Positions 38,492 through 48,263 of a DNA stretch of 64,000 nt are shown here, piece by piece. The translations under genes were made by a program, and so were the position numbers. The stretch's first letter is position 1, and each line of letters begins with the position of its first letter. Source of the DNA: Trebouxia sp. TZW2008 (Eukaryota > Chlorophyta > Trebouxiophyceae > Trebouxiales > Trebouxiaceae); assembly GCA_002118135.1 (NCBI GenBank), contig BDIU01000033.1:186001-250000 (forward strand). Reading direction: 5' to 3'. The notes below the pieces were generated by a model that was given only the letters and a program-made list of their open reading frames with translations, ran no database searches and was not told the origin of the DNA.

Positions 38492-41400
38492 TCACAACTC
38501 GTACATGTTCCAGCCTGACTGTTGACCATTCTGTCCAGTTTCAGTCCTTGCATCTGGAGCTGGAACTGCTGCAGTGGTGCTCTTCTTCTGAATTGGGTAC
38601 ATTGCCCAAACACCCACTTGTTCCTTGACTGGCTCCTTGACGCCATCTTGCCATTTGACCCAGTAACCAGCCATACCAAAGGATGTGACATGACCAGAGT
38701 AGTCCAGGACAACGGTGTAGTACTCAGGAAGGGCGTCTGGGCGCTGTCTGATGCGAAGCACATGGGCTTTGAAGCTGCAAGCACAGGCTCTGTTTAGCTA
38801 AGATTTTGGAGCATAAGAGCGACTCTTTCAGCAAGTGGGGTAGTTTGAGACAATGTAGCATTTCCGCGCCAATACAAATGCATCCTGCAGATGAAAGCCT
38901 GGCAAGCAGTGACGCAACGTGTTGAACACGTGCTCACAGTCAAGGGCAGACATGCAGCAAAGACAGTGACAATGACAGAGGTGACCACAAAGGAGCCTGC
39001 AGCAGCAGCAGCATCAGCTGCAGGGGACACAGGTACTTGTCTTTTTAAGGACAGTCGATGTAAGGACATTCACAGTGTGAGGACAATGCAATTGGTAGCC
39101 AATTCAGCATTTTGACTGCAGTGGCATCTCTGAGTAATGACAATCCAACAAAAGGACAAGCTTATTGGGAAACAAAGCAGTCATTACAAAGAAGGGTCAC
39201 TGCACCTGATACGAGCCAGGCTAGTCCTGCATTCATCTTGCGCTGTGCCAGTGCTCTGACTCAAACCGGGCTGAGGAGCAGATTTGCGAGCCAGCTGCCA
39301 AGGCTTGCCCTTGCCAACATCTTTTGCCAATGTTTGCGACTGGCGATGCAAGTCAGGTGTAGCAGCTTTGGAAGCACTGCCCTGGGTGCCCCACAAACCA
39401 TTCCTGAATTTCTGCACTGCTCCCTTAATGTGCATTCCACCAAAGACATCAGCGGCTGTGCCCAGGATCTGGCCTGTCTTTTCGACTTGCAGATGCATGG
39501 TGCCCAAGGCAGTCTGCACAAATACGCTAGATGAACAAGACACTAAATCGCTGTGCATGCTGCACGCAGCAATTTACTCCAGGATCTCACGGAACATGCT
39601 GCAGCTGTCAATCCTCAAATTGTGACTACTGCAATCTGCCAGCAACTCAAGCCAAGATTTGCTTTGATGCAGTAACTCGCGCATTTCACATTGCTTTGAT
39701 TATGGAACCTCTGAGTCATTTGCAAACAGCGGTACAGCAGACAGAATCCACGAATGCACTGAACGCTAAACAAAGCTGTATAATGGAGCAACTTGGTTTC
39801 CCAAAGCTGAGTATTGCTTGAATACACCAGAAAATAAAAGGTTGAAATTGCAGCAGAAACCCTATGCTGAAGCAGCTCTCACCCTGGGCATGATCTCAAA
39901 TGGGGTCCTGGGCTTCTCTGACTCAAAGTGTTGAGTGGAAAAATTGTGGAACAGCCAGTTCCCTGTCAGGCGCTCCATGGGTCCAGACTGCACCACGCAC
40001 AAGTAGAGTTGGAAAGTCACAATGCGCTCGATTTGCAACAAGCAGGTGCAGCACAGCATGGCTAATCTTGATGTAAGCAAGGTAAAGAAATGGTCCAACT
40101 CATGAACCTTTCATAAATGTTGCCAGCAACTACAAACTATTGACTCTGGCCAGCAACTACACGCCGTCAATTGAGTCAGATTCCAGAAGAGAGTACCAGC
40201 ACAAAATCGACAATCAAGAGACAATTCAGCAGCAGGCGTTACCATTGATCCTGTGCTGACAGGCAGTGACTGCTGCAAACTGGCATTCTTCTTGAACATG
40301 GTAATCAAGGACTTAGGGCTCAGGCGAGCAAGCTTGACAGCCACTTTCTGACTGGCTGATGCCTTTTCCTTGTTCTTCTTTGCCATCCAGCGCCCCATAG
40401 GGCTGGCTTCTGGCTGACCCATACCCCCAATTGTGTCCCGACGGATGTCTCGTGAGTGATGAGTCAGCAGCTTGCCTTTCTTGTCCTGCAAGTGATGTTG
40501 ATCATGAAGCCTCTGTGACTTCAGAGAACTGCTTGTAGTTCAATGGTTTTCCAGACAAGCTTCGCTAATCAGGTTTGAAATGGCTGTTGAACACAGTCCT
40601 TCACAGCTGTGACGGACAACTCTGTCGTCAGATGCAGAAACATTGCCATGTTGAGGTCTACTTAATACAGCACTTATCATGTCAGGCGATGGGTTTACCA
40701 GGTCAAGAGCCGTTAAAGATGACTGTGCGTAGCTTTGTGTCTGATTGAGCAGCAATGAGCCCAACTTGGCCAGGTAGAAGGGAGTAGCCAACATTGCAAG
40801 GCCTGCTGCAGTCTGATTGGTGCTGCAAGCTGACTGTTGCATATCAGGGTCCAAGACATGGACGAAACAACTACTGCATGATGGCATGGTGAGTTGTGCA
40901 GGTGCCAACTGGATCTTGATGCAGGCAGGCATCAGTGCTTTATCAAGAAATCAAAGACGCTATAGTTGAAGGCGGTATAGTTGAAGGCGCTTTTGCACCT
41001 TCTTGACTTTGTCAACAAATTAACAAATACGCCAAAATTGAAGAAGCTTTTGCACCTTTTTGGCAGTGGAGGCATTGGAGGAGGACCCATCAGTCACAGA
41101 TGGTGAAGGCCAGCCTGAGACAGGGCCGTGCCCTGCAGCCCCTACCATGAAGCCCTCGCTCACCATGGCTTGAGCTGCCAGCAGCCTTGCAGCTGCATTG
41201 CGCAATTCTTCACTCTGAGCAGCTGCAAAACCAGGGCCCTGCAAACATCAGCCTGTTTTTCCAAAATGTGCTGACCAAGCGCCACTGTGTAGCGCAGCTG
41301 CAAGGCTCATTCAAGCACATTAGGAGGTAAGAGGTGACAGAAAGTCTTCAAGTTTTTATGTTGACTTTACTAATGAGACAACTACTGTTGTTATTTTTGA

Positions 41401-42496
41401 GGATTCTGGTGGACAGGTAGTTCAGGCAACACAGCTATTATGTAGGCGCCGCTTCCTGTTTTGGGTGCAAGGAGGTCATGCACTTAGTTCTGATTGTATC
41501 CCATCAGGATACAATGTAATGACCTTAGTGCACCCAGGAGGAACAAAATCCAGGGCCAAGAGTGAAATAGGCTGAGAGGACGAGACGGCTGCTGTGGCAG
41601 CCATGCTATATGCAGCTACCATAGTTCAGCTGGAAGGAAGCAGCAAGCTACAGGCTGGACATGCGCTTTGAGAAGGTCTGTCAGATGCCTACCGTCTCAT
41701 CCTGGAGGAGAATGATTGCCAGCTTGGTGCTGTCTTGATGCATGGTATGCTGCTTGCTGCCTGCGCAAACAATGTGGAGCAGGTGTCAGAGAAGCTCCAG
41801 CCTGCAGACTTTGAGTAGCCACCAGTCACGAACCTGATTCGGCTGGACTTGCTGCTGTGCCTCCCAACCTCCACATAAGCGCTTCTGATAGCTCAGTGAT
41901 CAGAAGCAAAGTTGCGCTTGTAGCCTGACCCATAGCTATGGCTTCCTCAAACACCACATAAACAACAAGCTGGACCAAAGATAGCACTTGGTGCTTGAGC
42001 AGGGTAGTGGTCGTCTTCTCAACTGACATGGCGCTAAGAACGACCTCGACGAGTCCTGCGACGCAAAACCGGTCAACGCCCTTGCGATTGACAAGTTCGG
42101 GCAGACAGATCAAGGTAGGTGAGGCTGTCAGGTCAAGGTCGGTGACGCACTTGGGCACAACGCGGCAAACCTCCCAGCCCCGACGACTCGCCGCCCGTCA
42201 TGCAATTTCTGCAGACTTGTCTCTTCCTCAGGCTTCAGGCGACTGCAGACGGACTCCAAATACCGCAGCAGCTGCTCCCTCCTGAAATATAGCTTCTTGT
42301 AGTTGAGGTGGGAGCCTCGTGGCACGTCCCACTTGTGGAAGAAAAGCGACTGCCATAGTGGCGAGTCAGTCAGAGCAAGTGCTTTGCAGGAGCAACTAAC
42401 GCTCTGCAGGTCCCGAGGCTCCAACTGTAACAAGACCTTAACCAGAAGATCCTGGTGCAAACCGAGCAACGAGTGCTTATTGACTGCTGTCGCCAT
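38492..42496 (-). CDS. F-box protein, about 573-581 aa
   Basis: Probable substrate-recognition subunit of an SCF ubiquitin ligase. Exons: 42496-42217, 42124-41869, 41756-41693, 41238-41056, 40485-40243, 39987-39883, 39513-39206, 38774-38492 (1722 bp). The F-box is at residues about 9-55 (LHQDLLVKVLLQLEPRDLQS, VSCSCKALALTDSPLWQSLF). Then come a hydrophobic helical segment (VEVVLSAMSVEKTTTTLLKH), a Lys-rich part (GRWMAKKNKEKASASQK), and a C-terminal block with YYTVVLDYSGHVTSFG and GYWVKWQDG that I do not recognise. The first intron is ambiguous: an alternative uses 42496-42255 and 42186-41869. The 39987 acceptor may lie further upstream, since IVTFQLYLCVVQ is open before it. The target is unknown. 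Confidence 0.75.
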
Positions 42497-42683
42497 AAGT
42501 GTATACACAGCGAAGCGCAACGAGCACTTTTAGTGAGGCATGCACAGATTGCTCGATCGCTGTGGCTGATCAAGTTTTGAGCTCAGTGACGTGAACGAAT
42601 TCCTGGCGCAAGATTGGCGCAAGCATACGCTGCCCGTGAAAAGCTCCGTTTGGCCCACGCAAGAGGATTCGTGCTGACTCAGG

Positions 42684-43820
42684 ATGACACAAAGTGCACA
42701 TGCGACCAGCCTCCTCTGTGCACGACATCTGTATGAGCAGTTGCATCTCGCTATAATTCCATCTTTGCCAGATGTCAGCCAATCAACTGGATCTCATTGC
42801 AATGCTGGGAAAGAGAATGATTTGCTGCAGGTAGTCTTGCTGTCACAATACACGAAACATCTTTGCAGCCAGGAACTCAGCTGCCGGTAGAAAGTGCAGG
42901 TATGAGCGCACAATCAGATGCACCTTTGCTGTCTGAGAGCATTGATGAGTACGTGCTCCGTTTTCGCTGTTTTGATGCCTGCTTGCAAGCAGGCAGTTGC
43001 GTAGTCAAGTGCAATAACCCCAATTGTGATGCATCTTGCATCCCGCTTCGGCGCAAGGACGATGCCTCCTAAGCAGCACTCGCTGCAGCAAGTGCGCTGT
43101 CATGACAACAACCAGATTGGGGATGCAAGTTCGCTGCTCTGACGTCCCTGATATCTCCATTGTTGCATCATCATAATGCGTCATGGTAGAAAAGGTAACA
43201 GCCATGCAAGTCTGAGCCTAAAGACCTTGCAATTGCTTAAAGCTCAAGGCAATGAGCGTTAGCAACATGACCACTATCATAATGACACCGCGATGGTGAA
43301 TACTGTTGCCAATCAAGTTATCATTGCTGTTTGCTGATATAGCAAGATTGCAAGCAGCCAACTATTGTATCTGCTGGATGTTGATGCTTGATCCAGTGGT
43401 TTTTCCAATTTGCTTGAGAAAGACCCAGCATGCAGCATACTGTACCTTCCTTGACCACAGCCGCACATGACATGCTCAAAGACCACAGATGCTAGAGACT
43501 GCTTGTAAGCGTAAGATCTGATTCGCACAGCCCTTTGATTGCTTGACATCAGATCAGCATTTGCTTGGCCACCTGTCACGTATGTCAGCAGCCACACACG
43601 TATTGAGACAGCTCTGCATCAAACACTGCAGGGTGACACAGATCTGGCCAAATCGGCAAATCAAGCTTTGCAGCGCATCTTGCTTCAGAGCTGTTTAGCC
43701 TCTGTGGAGCAAAGCAGAAGCTGTAAGTGGCGCAGAGTATGCACAGCAGCTGTCTTCACCACATGCAATCAGTGTCGTTCTAGACTACAACAAGAGTGCA
43801 ACAAATGTAAGCAGCGCTGA
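42684..43820 (+). CDS. Possible small gene of unknown function
   Basis: Tentative model 42684-42830, 42869-42899, 43558-43820, phases compatible (147 + 31 + 263 bp). The ATG starts a 49-codon exon ending KENDLLQ with a GTAGTC donor. The next exon begins PGTQLPVESA after TTTGCAG, but the intron between would be only 38 nt. The middle exon could instead extend to about 43010 (PLLSESIDEYVLRFRCFDAC). The last exon reads IETALHQTLQGDTDLAKSAN, then a Cys-rich end (CNQCRSRLQQECNKCKQR). No family is recognised. Support comes from sustained coding-like frames and from the alternating gene order, which predicts a plus-strand gene here. Confidence 0.25.
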
Positions 43821-44152
43821 TGCCTGTAAGTAGATTGGCATTACATGATCTTGAAGCAGTACTTTTCTTGCAATTGCGAAGAACACAACAGCTGTTTGCA
43901 CCAATGTAGCCCTCAGGTGCACATCATGGTCCTAGCATCAATCAACCCAGCGCCGCTGGGGGTCATCACTATCATAACATAGGTCTCAAGCTTTTGAATG
44001 AAGAACTGACAAACGTTTGGGTGATCACGTTCATGAACCAGGCGTTTACTGCTGAGACATCCACTGCAAAGGACCATCATGTCAGCAGCAAAGCCATTTG
44101 CGGCCACTTTCAACCCTTCATCTGCTCCTTGGTTCAATTGCTCAGCTGGTCA
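43821..44152. other. Gap between candidate genes
   Basis: About 330 bp. A minus-strand frame (44137-43913) is open for 74 codons but has no recognisable similarity. I see nothing else. Confidence 0.3.
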
Positions 44153-44431
44153 TCAGTCATCCTTTAGGTCTGCAGCTGTTCTGACACTTGCAGGGATGTT
44201 ACGTCTGTGTGGGTTGAGGACCACTGGCTGGTCGGGATCAGCCTCGCGCTCCATGTTGAGCATCGCTCGCCGAGTTGCTTGTACGTGTTCGGGCTGCCAC
44301 GACGCGGTGCTCTTGGCAGCATCAGTCCCACCGAAAACCTTGTGGTATTGCTGACATTAGAACAAGACATAGGCAATTGCCGCCATGCCTGCTACGATAG
44401 GAGCGACAGTAGTATAGGGTGGAAGCACCAT
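44153..44431 (-). CDS. Small single-helix membrane protein, 86 aa, with an ultrashort intron or internal TAA
   Basis: From ATG 44431 the frame reads MVLPPYTTVAPIVAGMAAIA, then YVLF and TAA (44359-44357). The same frame continues QQYHKVFGGTDAAKSTASW and ends NIPASVRTAADLKDD then TGA. Removing the 18 nt at 44351-44368 (GTCTTGTTCTAATGTCAG), which start GT, end AG and contain the TAA, joins both halves in frame; a 45-nt intron starting at GTAGCAGG is the other option. The residue pattern (short hydrophobic helix, then a polar charged tail of about 65 residues) resembles small mitochondrial inner-membrane subunits, but I cannot name one. It could also be a pseudogene. Confidence 0.4.
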
Positions 44432-45245
44432 CTTGATCTTACCAGTCAGATGCGGTGACCTGAGACGGTGCAAGTGTTTGCTTGCGGTAACTTCAGCTAC
44501 CACAGGCCTTCCACAGCTCACAGCTGGTAGACACAGGTACCGGTACCGTCACCAGCACCAGATCAAATCTTGACACAGAGAATGCCGAATCAAGCTGACA
44601 CATCTGGTTTACGACCAGTGTCCCCACTGCGTACTAGCACAAACTCATCGCGTCGACAAATTTTGCAATTACTCAAAGGCTCCGCGAAACGCATCGCGAC
44701 GGCCAATCCAGGCCACTGGCGCTGCATTTTGCAGCGCTTGCAAACTTGGCTGAGAAAGCCGTCAGTATATTGGTTTCATTGTCATTGCATTGCCAACATT
44801 GCAAGCATACACAGACCTGAGAGAATGGCAGTCACAATTAGTTGCATGGTGACAATGACATAGCCTTGACGTCAGTCGACTGACATGCGATTGAGCATTC
44901 AGTGGTGTGCAAGCACAGAATCACAGCTAGCCATGGCTTGCAACTTGCGGCAAGCGGTGTAAACTAGGCCTGTAGGCATTTTTGGCCACGCGCGTCGCCC
45001 ATGACAGCAAATGCGCTTGAACGACAGCTCAAACGCCCGATTTTGCTAGCAGCGTCTGTCACTGTGAGGAGCCCAAATGATTTACTTTCCGCTCCGCGAA
45101 AACGGTCGCCACGGTCTCCGTGAACTTTGACGTATCGCGAAAGGCGCGCTTTGTGACTAACGTTTACTGCATGCTGCCTTAGTATATGTTAGTCATACTT
45201 CACATCTTATGCACTCGCTATTTCTGCAGATCGACAGGGACTGTC
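44432..45245. promoter_or_regulatory. Divergent intergenic region upstream of MECR
   Basis: 814 bp between the small minus-strand gene and the enoyl reductase ATG. The part at about 44980-45150 is CpG-rich (for example CCACGCGCGTCGCCC, CCGCTCCGCGAAAACGG), like the other promoter regions in the window. No gene is seen. Confidence 0.35.
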
Positions 45246-47724
45246 ATGAATTGCGGGACGGTCAGGATCCGCGCAATCTCCAAGTATACGAGACTTTTTG
45301 CAAGATGTCTTACATCAGAGGCCTTGATGTACAGCGCGCACGGCGATCCAAAAGATGTGTTGGCTTTGCAGCACCTGGAGCATGCAACACCTTCTGCAAG
45401 TCAAGTCCTCGTCGACTTTCTCGCGGTATGACAGCAGGCAGACTTTGCAAATGGCAGCAGTCGATGCAGCGTTTTGCTATCGCGCAAGGTCACACATCAC
45501 GGACAGTAAGGTACCGTAGGCTCCGATAAACCCATCCGACATCAACCAGATTCAAGGGGTGTACCCAATCAAACCTCCTTTGCCGGCTGTGGCTGGCAAT
45601 GAGGGCGTCGCAAAAGTCAGAGATGTAGGATCGCAGGTAGGGGGCGGACATCACCCGTCAAGGCGCATAGGTGCAAGTTGAGATGAACTCAGCACTGACT
45701 GCAGATATCTTTGCCAAAAGGCGCTTTGGTAGTTCCTCTCAAGGCAGGTGCTGGAACCTGGCGTCAATCAGCTGTCTTTGACGCATGCGACTTGCATGTG
45801 CTTCCTGAGGACATCCCAGTAGAGGCAGCAGCTACGATGTCAGTTAAGTAAGCCTTTGCATGACTGTACACATGCTGCTGCTGCTGTGTTGGTTCCATCT
45901 GAAGGTGCTGTTCTTGCAGTCCGCCCACAGCCCTGCGCATGCTTGAGGAATTTGTTGACCTAAAAGCTGGCGATGTTGTAGTCCAAAATGGAGCCAACAG
46001 TGCTGTGGGACAGGTAATGAGTTTGCGGTGGCTTTGAATTTCAACTGTCACTGTGCAAAACTGGTATTTCAGGCTTGACAGGGCTTACTCCTGTAATACA
46101 TCAGGCTATAAGAGCTGTGGCAGATATAAGGTGACTGCTGAAGATCTTATACAAATGCTGTTTGCAGCTTGTGATTCAGCTGGCAGAAGCTAAGGGTATT
46201 CACACTGTAAATGTGGTGCGTCCCAGAGCTGACTTTGACAAAGTGGAGGCTCATTTACAAGGGCTAGGAGCTGACATTGTCACTACTGATGATGAGCTCA
46301 AAACAGCACTGTGTAAGTGTGCATGCATCATCATGATCCCCATGTACTTGCTTGCTAAAGCATTGTTTGATCCTGCCAGTCGCATATGATAAGCATGCCC
46401 ACCTGCGCCCAGCAGGCAATGCAGAAGCGCTGATTGCCAAAGCTCCATGCTGCAGCGTCTGCTACAAATATGTCCACTGCCTCTGCAGTGTTGCTGCTGC
46501 TGTTAAAGTCACACTACTTGATCATAGATTGATGGCGGTGCAGCATCTGCTGGCACACCTGCATGACCATGCAAAGCAGAAGCCTCACATTGCCAATCAC
46601 ACCTGGTGCAGTACCTGCCGTTGCAGCTTTGTCTTGGCAAAAGAAATCGAATTTACCTGATTGACTGCCGGTTGCCATGCAGCATCTACATACTGATTCT
46701 GCTTGAGCCAGACTCTTCAGCTTTCCACAAATATAGCATCATCAGATCATGGCCCTGATGGCTGCGGCGTGCACAGGCTTTGCTCCTTGCAAATTTGGTC
46801 TGAAGTGTATTGCATTGCAATGCAGCATCTGCTGGCATGCACCAGCCAAAATTTGCCCCAAATAGTGTTGGGTTGCACTGCAGCATCTACTGACATGCTC
46901 CAGCTAAAACTTGGCCTGAATTATGATGATTTGCAACGCAGCATCTACTTACATGCCCAAGCAAGAATCTTGCCTGAATTGTGTCAGATGGCAATCTGAC
47001 ATGCCTAGGCCAAAGCTTGGCCTGAATCGTGTCAAATTGCCGTGCAGCATCTGCTGGCATGCCTAGGCCAAAGCTTGGCCTGAATTGCGTTGGAGGCGCG
47101 TCGTCAACAGCAATAGCCAAGTCACTGGCTCTGGGTGCCACTATTGTAACCTATGGCGGCATGTCAATGAAGCCTCTGACCATTCCCACCTCCTTGCTCA
47201 TCTTCAAGGACCTCACTTGCAAAGGATTCTGGCTTTCAGGTACCATAAGAACTGTTTGTGCGGAAGACAGACCATTTGTTGCTGACTGCTGCAGCATGAC
47301 TGATCGTTTTGCACTACCACCCTGTTTGAGCCGTGTAAACATTTGACCACCAAAGATTGTAATGCAGGAGGATCTAGGGGGAGTGACAAAGAAAGGAAAA
47401 AAGCGACGCTGGACAGGCTTGTACCCTTTCTGCAGCAAGGAAAGCTTACTGTTAGGTATGACATGACATGGACAGCATACAAACAATGTCAGCAGCCCTC
47501 AGAGCCACAGCAATCATGTCAAGTCCAGCAAAACATAGTGTGTTTGCTCAATGCACTGTCTGTGCTGTCTTCGCAAACGATTGTGATGCAGTTACAAATT
47601 GTGAAACCAGGTCAAGTGCTGATTGATGCGCAGGACCAAGCCATTGCCCTTTCGTCAGTTCCAAGAAGCATTTCAGAACGGAAATAAGCAGTCGGGATTG
47701 AAGTACCTGCTGACATTTGATTGA
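45246..47724 (+). CDS. MECR: Mitochondrial trans-2-enoyl-CoA/ACP reductase (MECR/Etr1 type), 349 aa
   Basis: NADPH-dependent reductase for the last step of mitochondrial type II fatty-acid synthesis (supplying lipoate precursors). Exons: 45246-45425, 45520-45636, 45705-45847, 45920-46013, 46168-46312, 47048-47239, 47368-47455, 47634-47724 (1050 bp, phases agree). The start ATG gives an Arg-rich, acid-poor presequence ([20 protein letters not shown]) typical of mitochondrial import; an ATG at 45186 is in frame upstream. Family blocks: [14 protein letters not shown], the substrate-site loop with Tyr; [26 protein letters not shown], the NADPH loop; VNVVRPR, the Arg pair that selects [16 protein letters not shown]; and [17 protein letters not shown]. 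Length matches the family. The 735-bp intron before exon 6 is a tandem array of its acceptor region. Confidence 0.93.
46520..47047 (+). repeat. Array of decayed MECR exon 6 starts with repeated 3' splice sites
   Basis: Units containing GCAGCATCTRCTGGCATGCC-like sequence recur near 46535, 46677, 46819, 46881, 46938, 46990 (lacking the GCAG) and at the live acceptor 47047. In the last part the period is about 57-64 bp. The later units extend into AGGCCAAAGCTTGGCCTGAA, which is exon sequence (PKLGLN). Similarity to the live exon rises toward it, so the youngest copies are nearest. Confidence 0.85.
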
Positions 47725-48263
47725 GCCGGGATTGTATTTGAGCAAACATGATTCACAACGTTAACGCCCATTGCTGCGTGTGGCTCAATCATAATCCAGC
47801 AATGTGTTGGACGTTATTTACTGCTTTGTTCATAGATCAGTGCTCAAATAAGACGCACATCAGCAAAGCATCATGCACATTCATTGGATACATCGATGAT
47901 TGCACAGAGACTGAGTTGAAGCACAGTAAGCCTCAATGAGAGGAACTGTCATTTCTTCTAACGGATCTGGAGTGAAGTCTGAAAGGACCAGGCGTGGGCA
48001 AAACGTCCTGACCTAGTCTCTCTACCCAGATGCAGCTCAAATCATCTGCAAAAAGCGCAATGCTGCAAGCTGTTTCTTAAAACCAACACGTGGACAAACA
48101 CAGACACATCAGGCAGCTGTCAGGTGCATCAACCTACACATCAGAAATCAAATCTTTGCTGCCAGCACATCACATCGCATGATGGCAAGTCATTATCAGG
48201 CTGCCTTGCTGCTTTTTGAAAGGCCCTTCCTCACAGCCAAAACATGTCTCAAAACCTAAAATG
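47725..48263. other. Convergent intergenic region
   Basis: 539 bp between the MECR stop and the RNF25-like stop. No open frame of note, repeat or RNA gene is seen; probably 3' UTRs. Confidence 0.45.

Noticed and set aside
44357..44359. In-frame TAA as evidence for a reassigned stop code (TAA/TAG = Gln, known in some ulvophycean algae)
   Set aside because: All three stops terminate well-supported genes here (polyubiquitin TAG, FKBP TAG, UTP14 TGA, kinesin TGA), and no conserved exon needs a read-through TAA or TAG elsewhere. A short intron or pseudogene fits better.
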